Part shown: positions 10,961 to 20,125 of the stretch, piece after piece | How positions within the stretch are numbered: the first letter of the stretch is position 1 | How the letters are laid out: each line of letters begins with the position of its first letter | DNA from: Paguma larvata | Taxonomy: Eukaryota; Chordata; Mammalia; Carnivora; Viverridae | DNA length: 64,000 nt | Direction of reading: 5' to 3' | Assembly (NCBI GenBank): GCA_030068075.1 | Contig: CM057836.1 | Location: 72,577,788-72,641,787, forward strand | The notes under the pieces: generated by a model | Told to the model about the DNA's origin: nothing | Database searches by the model: none | What the model saw: the letters and a program-made list of their open reading frames with translations, nothing else | Made by a program: the position numbers and the translations under genes

Positions 10961-13900
10961 TCCAGGCCCATCTCAAGAAACAAGAAAAATCAATAACACA
11001 AATTCTAACAGCACGCCTAAAGGAACTAGAAGCAGATCAACTAAAACAACCCAAGCCCAGCAGAAAGAGAGAAATAACAAAGATCAGAGCTCAAATTAAC
11101 CATATGGAGACAGAAAAGGTAGTGGAACAGATCAATGAAACCAAAAGCTGGTTCTTTGAAAAAATAAACAAAATAGACAAACCTCTAACCAGGCTTCTCA
11201 AAAAGAAAAGAGAGAGAACTCAAATAAATAAAATCGTGAATGAAAAGGGAGAAATTACAACCAATCCCTCAGAGATACAAACAATCATCAGAGAATACTA
11301 TGAAAAATTATATGCCACCAAACTTGGCAATCTGGAAGAAATGGACAGCTTCCTAAATAGCCACATGCTACCAAAACTCAAACGGGAAGAAATAGAAAAT
11401 TTGAACAGACCCATAACTAGTGAAGAAATAGAATCCGTTATTAAAAACCTCCCAGCAAATAAAAGCCCTGGACCAGATGGCTTTCCTGCGGAATTTTACC
11501 AGACATTTAAAACAGAGTTAATTCCTATCCTCCTCAAGCTGTTCCAAAAAATTGAAACGGAAGGAAAACTCCCGGACTCATTCTATGAAGCCAGCATCAC
11601 TTTGATTCCCAAACCAGATAGAGACCCAGCAAAGAAAGAAAATTACAGGCCAATATCCCTGATGAATATGGATGCAAAAATTCTCAACAAGATACTAGCA
11701 AATCGAATCCAACAGCATATAAAGAGAATTATCCACCATGATCAAGTAGGATTCATCCCTGGGTTGCAGGGCTGGTTCAATATTCGCAAATCAATCAACA
11801 TGATACATCACATCAACAAAAGAAAAGATAAGAACCATATGATCCTGTCAATAGATGCAGAAAAAGCATTTGACAAAATACAGCATCCTTTCTTAATAAA
11901 AACTCTCGAGAAAGTCGGGATAGAAGGAACATACTTAAACATCATAAAAGCCATATATGAAAAGCCCACAGCTAATATCATCCTCAATGGGGAAAAATTG
12001 AAAGCCTTCCCCCTGAGATCAGGAACACGACAGGGGTGTCCACTCTCGCCACTGCTATTTAACATAGTGCTGGAAGTCTTAGCATCAGCAATCAGACAAC
12101 AAAACAAAATAAAAGGCATCAAGATTGGCAAGGAGGAAGTCAAACTTTCACTTTTTGCAGATGACATGATACTTTACATGGAAAACCTGACAGAATCCAC
12201 CAAAAGCCTACTAGAACTGATTCATGATTTCAGCAAAGTTGCAGGATACAAAATCAATGTACAGAAATCGGTGGCATTTCTATACACCAACAATGAAGCA
12301 GCAGAAAGAGAAATAAAGAAGCTAATCCCTTTCACAATTGCACCAAAAACCATAAAATACTTAGGAATAAACCTAACCAAAGATGTGAAAGACCTCTACA
12401 CTGAAAACTATAAAAAACTTATGAAGGAAACTGAGGAAGACACAAGGAAATGGAAAAACATCCCATGCTCATGGATTGGAAGAATAAATATCGTCAAAAT
12501 GGCAATACTACCCAAAGCAATCTACACATTCAATGCAATCCCAATCAAAATTGCACCAGCATTCTTCTCAAAGCTAGAGCAAACAATCCTAAAATTTGTA
12601 TGGAACCACAAAAGACCTCGAATAGCCAAAATAATACTGAAGAATAAAACCAAGGTGGGAGGCATCACAATCCCAGACTTTAACCTCTACTACAAAGCGG
12701 TGGTCATCAAGACTGTATGGTATTGGCACAAAAACAGACACATAGACCAATGGAATAGAATAGAAAACTCAGAAATGGACCCGCAAGTATATGGCCAACT
12801 AATCTTTGACAAAGCGGGAAAATGTATCCAATGGAAAAAAGACAGCCTTTTTAACAAATGGTGCTGGGAGAATTGGACAGCAACATGCAAAAGAATGAAC
12901 CTAGACCACTTTCTTACACCACTCACAAAAATAAATTCTAAATGGATAAAAGATCTGAATGTGAGACAGGAAACCGTCAAAATTCTAGAGGAGAAAACAG
13001 GAAAAAGCCTCTTTGACCTAAGATGCACAAATTTCTTACTCGACACGTCTCCAAAGGCAAGAGAATTAAAAGCAAAGATGAACTATTGGGACCTCATCAA
13101 GATAAAAAGCTTCTGCACGGCAAAAGAAACAACCAACAAAACGAATAGGCAACCAACGGAATGGGAAAAGATCATCGCAAATGACATATCGGATAAAGGA
13201 CTAATATCTAAAATTTATAAAGAACTTACCAAACTCCAAACCCGAAAAACAAACAACCCAGTGAAGAAATGGGCGGAAGATATGAATAGACACTTCTCCA
13301 AAGGGGACATTCAGATGGCCAACAGACACATGAAACGATGCTCAATGTCACTCATCATCAGGGAAATACAAATCAAAACTACACTGAGATACCACCTCAC
13401 ACCAGTCAGAGTGGCTAAAATGAACAAATCAGGAAACTATAGATGCTGGCGAGGATGTGGAGAAGTAGGCACCCTCCTACACTGTTGGTGGGAATGCAAA
13501 CTGGTGCAGCCACTCTGGAAAACGGTGTGGAGGTTCCTCAAAAAAATGAAAATAGAGCTACCCTATGACCCAGCAATAGCCCTGCTAGGAATCTACCCAA
13601 GAGACACAGGAATGCTGATGCATAGGAGCACGTGTACCCCAATGTTCATAGCAGCACTTTCGACAATAGCCAAATCATGGAAAGAGACCAAGTGCCCATC
13701 AACTGACGAATGGATAAAGAAGTTATGGTACTTATATACAATGGACTACTACGTGGCAATGAGAAAAAATGAAATCTGGCCATGTGTAGCAACATGGATG
13801 GAACTGGAGGGTATTATGTTAAGTGAAATAAGTCAGTCAGAAAAAGACAGATACCATATGTTTCCACGAATAGGTGGACTTTGTGAAACTAAGCAAAAAC

Positions 13901-13962
13901 CAGGGAGAGGGGAAGAGGGGAAAGAAAAAAAAGACACAGAGAGGGAGGGAGATAAAACATAA
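10921..13962 (+). CDS. LINE-1 ORF2 protein, truncated: reverse transcriptase and Cys-rich C-terminal domain
   Basis: This is ORF2 of a LINE-1 without its endonuclease. The intact protein reverse-transcribes LINE-1 RNA at a nicked chromosomal target. The frame is open from 10921 (DAAKAV) to TAA at 13960-13962. The first in-frame ATG is at 11104, giving 952 residues; about 61 more LINE-1 codons precede it. Counting from that Met: [10 protein letters not shown] near 179-188; [10 protein letters not shown] with the motif A Asp at 251; [18 protein letters not shown] at 351-354, the catalytic Asp pair; and the C-terminal Cys/His cluster Cys781, Cys785, His793, Cys798 (CX3CX7HX4C). The Asp251-Asp353 spacing of 102 is normal for LINE-1. 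No frameshift or stop interrupts these domains. A full ORF2 is roughly 1,275 residues, so about a quarter is missing from the front. There is no promoter or ORF1, so expression would need read-through from elsewhere. Confidence 0.95.
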   Translation, partial: DAAKAVLRGKYIAIQAHLKKQEKSITQILTARLKELEADQLKQPKPSRKREITKIRAQINHMETEKVVEQINETKSWFFEKINKIDKPLTRLLKKKRERTQINKIVNEKGEITTNPSEIQTIIREYYEKLYATKLGNLEEMDSFLNSHMLPKLKREEIENLNRPITSEEIESVIKNLPANKSPGPDGFPAEFYQTFKTELIPILLKLFQKIETEGKLPDSFYEASITLIPKPDRDPAKKENYRPISLMNMDAKILNKILANRIQQHIKRIIHHDQVGFIPGLQGWFNIRKSINMIHHINKRKDKNHMILSIDAEKAFDKIQHPFLIKTLEKVGIEGTYLNIIKAIYEKPTANIILNGEKLKAFPLRSGTRQGCPLSPLLFNIVLEVLASAIRQQNKIKGIKIGKEEVKLSLFADDMILYMENLTESTKSLLELIHDFSKVAGYKINVQKSVAFLYTNNEAAEREIKKLIPFTIAPKTIKYLGINLTKDVKDLYTENYKKLMKETEEDTRKWKNIPCSWIGRINIVKMAILPKAIYTFNAIPIKIAPAFFSKLEQTILKFVWNHKRPRIAKIILKNKTKVGGITIPDFNLYYKAVVIKTVWYWHKNRHIDQWNRIENSEMDPQVYGQLIFDKAGKCIQWKKDSLFNKWCWENWTATCKRMNLDHFLTPLTKINSKWIKDLNVRQETVKILEEKTGKSLFDLRCTNFLLDTSPKARELKAKMNYWDLIKIKSFCTAKETTNKTNRQPTEWEKIIANDISDKGLISKIYKELTKLQTRKTNNPVKKWAEDMNRHFSKGDIQMANRHMKRCSMSLIIREIQIKTTLRYHLTPVRVAKMNKSGNYRCWRGCGEVGTLLHCWWECKLVQPLWKTVWRFLKKMKIELPYDPAIALLGIYPRDTGMLMHRSTCTPMFIAALSTIAKSWKETKCPSTDEWIKKLWYLYTMDYYVAMRKNEIWPCVATWMELEGIMLSEISQSEKDRYHMFPRIGGLCETKQKPGRGEEGKEKKDTEREGDKT

Positions 13963-14117
13963 GAGACTCTCAAAGACTAAGAAAAAACTGAGGGTAAGGG
14001 GGATGAGGGAGCGGGGAGAGGGGGTGATGGGCATTAAAAAGGGCACATGTTGGGATGAACACTGGGTGTTATATGTAAACCAATTTGAAAATAAACTATT
14101 ATAACCAAAAAAAAAAA
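13963..14117 (+). other. LINE-1 3' UTR, AATAAA signal and A-tail
   Basis: A purine-rich segment with runs of G (GGGTAAGGGGGATGAGGGAG) leads to GGGATGAACACTGGGTGTTA and an AT-rich end. AATAAA lies at 14090-14095, followed by about 13 adenines. The order matches carnivore LINE-1 3' ends. Confidence 0.9.
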
Positions 14118-14131
14118 AAGGGACACTGGGT
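14118..14131 (+). repeat. LINE-1 target-site duplication, right copy
   Basis: AAGGGACACTGGGT directly after the A-tail; exact match to 10478-10491. Because the motif starts with AA, the border with the A-tail is ambiguous by two bases. Confidence 0.93.
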
Positions 14132-14285
14132 GCTGAGGGGGTCAGAACAGAAGGAGAAGAAAAGCTTCCCCCACCAGGAGCTTAAGCCTGGCAGAAGGCC
14201 AATATACTGGGGACAGTCCATGGCAAAAGACGACCAAGTGCAGACCAAGGGCATCAGATGCCGCCATACGCACCCACCCCTGCAT

Positions 14286-14335
14286 ACAGTCGGTGCTCAA
14301 GAAACATTCGTTGAGTGAACGAGTTATTCATTAAA
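14286..14335 (+). repeat. L2/MIR 3'-end relic
   Basis: CAGTCGGTGCTCAAGAAACA followed by TTCGTTGAGTGAACGAGTTA corresponds to the common L2/MIR end 'gtgctcaataaatgtttgttgaatgaatga'. Too short to assign to one family. Confidence 0.5.
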
Positions 14336-14889
14336 TTCACATCTTTGAGTCAATTGCCTGTGGAAAAGCTCCGTGAAGCCCAGTCTCCTTTTCTTCCAGG
14401 GAACAATTCCAGCCTGATTCAGGGAAAACAACAAAGCCTGGGGAGGGACCTGCAAATACTGGAAACCCTGAGGCCAAGAGGTGAGCCGCCTTGTGGTTGT
14501 CTGCTCGGCCCAAACGCCCAGACCGCGAGGCCGCAACCCGCTCTTACTCACATAGGTGACAGTTATTAACACTCTCGGGCCGGTGGCCAGCACCTCGGGT
14601 CCGCCTTGGTTCTGAGGAACACAGAGATAGGACTGCCAAGAGCACAGAGAGATTCCATAACAGGCTCAACAGGCTCGAGGCCCATCCCCTGAGTCAGGAA
14701 AGGCGTCCGTGAAGTCTGGCCAGGATCACTCGTGCTCCTCCCCACACAATCTGTCCACCGCATGCAGAAAGGACATCACCTCTTTAGTAGGCAAAGCAGT
14801 TTTGGGCAAGAAAACCTTATAGTAGGACATGGCAAAATGAGACAGGGAGGAAGGAAGGAAGACAGAAAGACCATCCTTTATTCTGAGTT

Positions 14890-15030
14890 ATGCCTATCCT
14901 ACTTTTTCTATTTTCAATCTCGAGCATACCAGCTCCTTGCCCACCCCAGGGCCTTTGCACATGCAGTCTCCTCTGCCTGAAATACTTCTCTCCCTTTCCA
15001 TAACCAGCTCCTTCTCCCCCTCTCCCTCTC
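14890..15030 (+). repeat. L2 LINE relic
   Basis: CCAGGGCCTTTGCACATGCA followed by GTCTCCTCTGCCTGAAATAC and TAACCAGCTCCTTCTCC is the well-known L2 passage 'cagggcctttgcacttgctgttccctctgcctggaatgc', in forward orientation. Confidence 0.75.
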
Positions 15031-16454
15031 AATGCATAAACATTCGTGGGTTTCTAAGGAAATGCCGATGAGCCCTTTCTTCAAATGAAGAATGAGTTCT
15101 GTTAGCATTAATAATCGCCCACTGTTTCATTGATCTGGACATTCATATAGTGAGTTTTCTCACAGCGGGGTTCACCTGTGCCCCGGACGGCTCCCTGGTG
15201 GCCTGACCTCCCCCTCGGTAATGCAGGACGAGGACATCTATCCCTGCAGCGACCTGGGACACAATGACTCTTTCCGGCTACCTGTGCCCACCAGGCATCG
15301 CACAACTATGTAGGGCACAGAAAAACACACATCGTCAGCCACCTCCAGGCTCGCGCTCTCCCGCAGCCGTTGCCATCTGGCCAAGCGACTGGCCACGGAG
15401 TCCAAGGGCAAGAGGGGCAAAGCGACGGTGCCCTCCGTCCGTCTGAAGCTCTGCTCCGAACGCATTCTTCCACAAGCCTCCGTTTCCCCTTTACAGGATC
15501 CTTGGGATGAGGCGACTGCAGATCTTTTGCGGGTGGAGAAACGGAGGCCCGGGGAGATGAACTTGCCTACTGAAGACAATGCCACAAGTCAGCTCCAGGT
15601 CGGGATGAGGGTAAAAACTCAGAGGCACGAGAGCTTTGAAGTCGTAATGTGCATCGAAAGGCAAGGCAACAGTGCTGCCATGGCTCTCATCACTAGTCAT
15701 TCGTTTCGAAATCTTGGCGCACTTACCGCGTGCCTGCGTGTGCTTTCCAGGCTCAAGGAGGCAGACGTGGCGGGGGGGGGGGGGGGGGGGGGGAGGATAC
15801 AGAGATAAATGACACACGGTCCCTGCCCATTGAGGCTCCGGATGCCTGGAGGAGCGGCCTGTCTCTTCGAGAAATCAGTCCCGGAGAATGGAACCCTAGA
15901 GTCAAGTGGCTGGGAGTCCCGAGGAGGACAGCTCCTCTGCAGGAGCAGAGACGAGGGCGCGTCTGAACTAGAACTTGAGGAAGGGCTTCCATGGACGGAG
16001 AGACGCAACGGGCCATCCCGGGCAGAAGGAACAGCTTGCTCACACCCTGGAGGCATGCCGGATCGTGAAGGGACGGCAAACATCAGGTGCGATCGGCCAG
16101 GCCCAACCGGCCAAGAGCCTCCCTGACCTTGCCATGGAGGAGAGCCTTTCCTGGAGGCTGCCGGTAGGATGGGTCCCCAGCGGGGCCATCGAACAGAGGA
16201 ACAGCATGATCAGGGCTGGGTGTCAGAAGGACGAGACAAGGAGTCAGCTGGCAAGGGGTTACCAGGAACAGCTGGGAGCACGGAGAGCCGTGAGGAGAAC
16301 ATACAATCGGTAAGGCAAATGACGGTGGGGGACGAAACAGGGGATCTGTCCCCATCACTTAACCCTTTACCCAAAGAGCATATAAATAGTATTTGTCCTA
16401 CCTCCTTTACAGGACTCTGATAAAGTTCTCAGTAATGATGGAAATATAATAAAA
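15031..16454. other. Single-copy DNA with a 22-nt G run
   Basis: No exon or repeat family was recognised. A homopolymer of 22 G lies at 15772-15793. Frames crossing it give polyglycine or polyproline and are artefacts of the run. Confidence 0.45.
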
Positions 16455-16735
16455 ATAATAGCCAACAAGTACTGAGTACTTGTCCTTGACGAATCACTTA
16501 GCATTTGCTAGGCACCAGGCATTGTTTCTAAGCACTTACTGATATTAGTCCATTTTCTCCTTATAGCAACCCTGTGAGCTTTTATTATCCCCACTGGACA
16601 GTTGAAGAAATGAAGGCACAGAGAGGTTAAGTAACTTATACCAGGTCACACAGGCAGTAAGTAATTGAGCTGCGATTTGCCTGCAGACCGTCTAGCCCTG
16701 GGTCCCTGCTCTTGCGCATGCCCATGACCTCTTGC
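16455..16735 (-). repeat. MIR SINE relic, nearly full length, reverse
   Basis: In order: AATAATAGCCAACAAGTACT, GCTAGGCACCAGGCATTGTT, CTCCTTATAGCAACCCTGTG, AGGCACAGAGAGGTTAAGTA, CCAGGTCACACAGGCAGTAA, and the degraded 'gatttgaacccagg' region. This is the complete complement of MIR and is one of the best-preserved MIRs here. Confidence 0.88.
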
Positions 16736-16789
16736 TTGTTACAGCACAGCTCTGTGGCAAAAGCCTCACAGCCACTGTTTGTGACTTCG

Positions 16790-17170
16790 GTCCTCACAAT
16801 AATCCTATCAGGTACGCATGTTTAATCTTGCTCTGCAGACAGGGAAACTGAGGCACAGCGAGGACAGTACTTTGTGCCTGGTTACATACCTAGTAAATAG
16901 TGGAGTTGCAAACTGTACCCTGTGTCTGTGTGACTGCAAAGACTGTGCTTTCTTTGAGAGAGAGAGAGAGAGAGAGAGAGCGCATGCAGGGGAGGGATAC
17001 AGAGAGGGGGGCACGGAAGATCGGAAGCGGGCTCCACACCATCAGCCACAGAGCCCGATATGGGGCTCAAACCCACGAACCGTGAGATCGTGACCTGAGC
17101 CAAAGTTGTACGTGTAACCGACTGAGCCACCCAGGTGCCCACGCAAAGTCCGTGCTCTTAACTGCTCTCC
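16790..17170 (-). repeat. Second MIR relic, reverse, interrupted by a SINE
   Basis: CCTCACAATAATCCTATCAG, CAGACAGGGAAACTGAGGCA and AAATAGTGGAGTTGCAAACT form the MIR core. The end of the element (GTCCGTGCTCTTAACTGCTC) is found only after the SINE at 16952-17142. Two MIRs lie next to each other in the same orientation. Confidence 0.8.
16936..17158 (-). mobile_element. SINEC, reverse, inserted in a MIR, with diverged target-site duplication
   Basis: The body is about 16952-17142. Flanks at 16936-16951 (GCAAAGACTGTGCTTT) and 17143-17158 (GCAAAGTCCGTGCTCT) match at 13 of 16 positions. The T-rich tail complement is unusually short before the (GA)n block. Three mismatches in the duplication suggest one of the older SINE insertions here. 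Confidence 0.9.
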
Positions 17171-17859
17171 CCTCTCCCTTCATTCTAAAAGGATGAAAAA
17201 TAAAGGGGGGGTGGGCCGAGGGAGGGGCAGCAACCTGGAAAGAAAGCCAACCACCAAGTGCAGCGGGCAAGCAGACAGAATAGGTTTTTGCCTGGCCAGA
17301 GCGTCCCAGCCAAAGTCAGGCAGCGCCCGCCTCCCAGCACCCCTGCTCAGCCTGGCAGACAAGTCAGGCCCCGTCAGCCAAGCAACACAACACCCCAATC
17401 CCTCGGGGCGAGGGTCTGTAGGCCTCCGTGCTGGGAACGCGGGTGGCAGACAATGGTATCTGAGTCAGGCCTGGGCTTCGCCGATGGGTCCTGGCAAAAA
17501 CAAGACATCAGTATGCACAGCTGTGAATCCTTGTGACAGCAGCTCCCCAGGCCCCGGGCACGCTCTGGGCCATGATGGAGCCTCGATGTCTAGAGCCTTC
17601 TGCCACCTCTGAGGCCTGGGAGTCCTGGCCTGGGGCCTGGCCATGGAATCATTCATCTATAGACAGGCCTCCAAAGGAGGAAAACATGCAGGAAACCGGA
17701 CAGAGGAAAACAGAGCTGAAAAATGATTTCACCGGGTCCGGCGGAGACCAGACCATCTAAGGCAGTGATTCCAAAGCAGGAGGGCAAAACCCCCAGGAGG
17801 GCAGAGTAGAGGTTCCGGGGGATGTGTGGACCCGGAAGGAGCACGAACGACAGGCTGCA
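17171..17859. other. Single-copy, GC-rich DNA
   Basis: No repeat or exon was recognised. Confidence 0.4.
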
Positions 17860-18108
17860 TATCACAGCAGCCAAGGGCAGGAAGCCAGACTCCCTGGGTT
17901 CAAATCCCAGCTCGATCGCTCGCTAGCCGAGAGCCTTGCAGCAAGTTCTTTCATCTCTGCAGGCCTTCGGTTTCTCACCTGTCATACAAGGATAAGGGTG
18001 GCACCGACCTCAGCGGGTTGTTACAGAAATTAAATGGGTTAGTATATAAAAAGCTCTGAGCGTGCTGCCCAACACCTAGGCAGCGCTAAATATGTGTTTA
18101 TTAAATAC
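17860..18108 (+). repeat. MIR SINE relic, nearly full length
   Basis: ACTCCCTGGGTTCAAATCCC (B-box region), GCTCGATCGCTCGCTAGCCG, GTTCTTTCATCTCTGCAGGC, GGTTTCTCACCTGTCATACA, CAGCGGGTTGTTACAGAAAT and GCTCTGAGCGTGCTGCCCAA, ending TATGTGTTTATTAAAT. Complete MIR order. Confidence 0.88.
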
Positions 18109-18153
18109 GATAAATGGGCGAGGGGGAATAGATGTTTCACACCTCACGGGGTA

Positions 18154-18169
18154 GGATATCATGATATCC
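18154..18169. repeat. 16-bp perfect palindrome
   Basis: GGATATCATGATATCC equals its own reverse complement. No function can be assigned from the sequence. Confidence 0.9.
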
Positions 18170-18339
18170 AGGTCCATGGAGATGGGGGCCGGGGAGGAGA
18201 TGCTTCTATTACTTTCAAAAGAGTTTAGACCTGTTTCACGTTAGAAGTTATTGATTTAGGGTCACAGGGAAGTCGGATGCACTATGAAGCAACATGCCGC
18301 GACGGCTATACAAGGCAGAGCTCCGAGGCTTTGCGACCC

Positions 18340-18358
18340 GGGGTGGGGTGGGGCGGGG
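18340..18358 (+). other. G-quadruplex motif
   Basis: GGGGTGGGGTGGGGCGGGG: four runs of four G with single-base loops on the plus strand. This is the most stable class of intramolecular quadruplex pattern. No transcript start or CpG island was recognised nearby. Confidence 0.85.
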
Positions 18359-18429
18359 TGGTCCAGGAACTCCAGAAACTCCTACACTGCGGTCTGTACT
18401 CAAGCTGTCCAACTTCGCACTCAGAAATC

Positions 18430-18545
18430 ATCTGAAGTCATGTAGTCCGCACCCGACCCACTGAGCAGTAAAGGATCACGCTGCGGGCCGGAGAAGGGCC
18501 TTGTCCAAGGTCACATAGCTGGCTGGCGTGGGGAAACAGAGCAAG
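18430..18545 (-). repeat. MIR-like relic, reverse
   Basis: GAGAAGGGCCTTGTCCAAGG followed by TCACATAGCTGGCTGGCGTG corresponds to the complement 'gaggttaagtaacttgcccaaggtcacacagctagtaagtgg'. Only this core is recognisable. Confidence 0.55.
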
Positions 18546-19954
18546 AGCCAAGAGCTGCTGGAGCCGAGGCGTCTTCGGGGCCCGCCCCAGGTCGGCTGGG
18601 AGCACCCCCACCCCCACCCCCAGCCGCCCATCCAAGTCTCAGGGTGGTCGAAGCCGCTGCTGGATGCCGGCCCCAGCCCAGGGCGCTCCTGCGCTGTGCC
18701 TGCCCCCCAGCTCCAGCAGCCCCTAGAAGCCTCAGGCCTGATTTCTTGTTTCCGAAGCAGAGATCGGGGTCCTCGCCTCCCAGGCTTTCACACCCAGAAG
18801 TGGCTCCCGGCCAGGCTCTGGGCCAGGAGAAGCTGCTCGGTGTCACTGGTTCTGTGTACCTGACTGGTTCTGTGTTCCAGACTCAAGCCAACAACACTGT
18901 CCCTAAAACGGGTATGGCAGGGAAACAGGTACACCCCCCAATCTCGGTGGCTCGGTGCAATCCAAGTCCAAACTGTGTGCTCCAGGATTTGGAGATCCAG
19001 GCTCCTTCCTCCTTGTGACTTTGCCACCTCCAACCCATGGTCCCCACAATAACCACAGCCAACAAAGTGGTGAGGCAGACAGGGGAAGCCCCCCCCCCCC
19101 CGCTTTTGATGGGCTTCTCCCTTTTATCCACCTTCTGCAAGCCAGATTTAGCTACATGGCCACCTCTGGTCATAAAGGGAGCTGAGAGGCGTCGTCCAGC
19201 TGCCCAGGAGACAGAAGAATGGGCTTTGCTGGACACGTAGGCCATGTGCTCCGATCCACCTTACAGCTTTGCTGTGTGACATTTAAGGGTCCCAGCCTGG
19301 AGCCCCAGCTTAAGACAGTGACCTGCTCTGCCCAGGTGACTCTAAAGGAATCTGATGGCCCACGGCGTCCGGGCTGCGACACGCAGGGAGGAGTGACAGG
19401 GGCAGACTGGCCGAGACCGGGAACTCACTGAGGACAAGAACCGCACGGGGCTCCCTGCGGCAGCCCCAGCACTCCGTGCACACGGCCATCACAGAGCCGG
19501 CCCCCCGCTTGTCCGTTGAATGGGGAGAAGGCGAGGAGTATGGCGCACGAGTGTCAGGCGGGAGTCGTGTCACAGGAATGCCACGGTGTGACTAACGGGA
19601 GCTTCTCGCCCGGGATTCCCAGGTCCGCTTTGGGGGGGGGGGGAGGGACGCGAGGAGAAGGGAACAGCCAGAGCCGTCTCCCCTTCTGTGCCCAGCTCTG
19701 ACGTCAGAGACAGACTCTCAGCCTGTCTGCGTGGGCAGGAAGCGGGAGCTGTTTCCATTTTATTTCATCTTCATGACGAACTCTGTCCCACGGACTTGGG
19801 AAGCCGCAGGAGAAACGTTCTCCCTCCCCTACGGCAGTCTCAAAAGCAGGAGCCCCAGGAAAACGTAGCTGTGAATCCCCGCGACTTCGGGGGGGACAGA
19901 CAAAGGCTCCCCCAAAGGGGCCAGCAAGGGAAAGAGGGAGAAGCAACCACCGCT
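18546..19954. other. Single-copy, GC-rich DNA with homopolymer runs
   Basis: No exon was recognised. It contains a C run at 19089-19101 and a G run at 19632-19643. A CCCCCAC repeat lies near 18603-18622. Confidence 0.4.
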
Positions 19955-20125
19955 CTTGGTTTGCCTTGTGACCTTGAGCAGGTGACAGATTCTGCGTCTC
20001 TATTTTTCCCCATCTGTCAAATGGAGATAATCAAGGCTGTTCTGAAGTCAGAATGAGATAATCAATGTTGAAATGGCGCCGGAAAGGGTAACACTTTGTA
20101 TGGGAATCTAAGGTGTTATTATCCT
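19955..20125 (+). repeat. MIR SINE relic
   Basis: GCCTTGTGACCTTGAGCAGG, CCCATCTGTCAAATGGAGAT and CAGAATGAGATAATCAATGT follow the MIR order. The 3' end is diverged. Confidence 0.78.

Larger units (their letters stand above)
10478..14131 (+). mobile_element. LINE-1 insertion, 5'-inverted and 5'-truncated, with target-site duplication
   Basis: A carnivore-type LINE-1 bounded by perfect 14-bp direct repeats AAGGGACACTGGGT at 10478-10491 and 14118-14131. Inside, 10491 to about 10914 is an inverted ORF2 piece (minus strand). From 10915 onward the element is in forward orientation through ORF2, a purine-rich 3' UTR, an AATAAA signal and a short A-tail. The inversion junction lies at 10914/10915. 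This is the pattern produced by twin priming during target-primed reverse transcription. ORF1, the 5' UTR and the first part of the endonuclease are missing. The long open frame, exact target-site duplication and intact tail point to a recent insertion relative to the other LINE relics in the window. Confidence 0.95.

Noticed and set aside
11808..13046. Minus-strand frames of 118-119 codons opposite the LINE-1 ORF2
   Set aside because: They are antisense shadows of the ORF2 coding frame.
15491..16083. Frames with polyglycine or polyproline stretches
   Set aside because: Caused by the 22-nt G run.
18546..18800. GC-rich stretch as a CpG-island promoter
   Set aside because: GC-rich but with few CpG dinucleotides, and no adjoining exon or transcription start signal.
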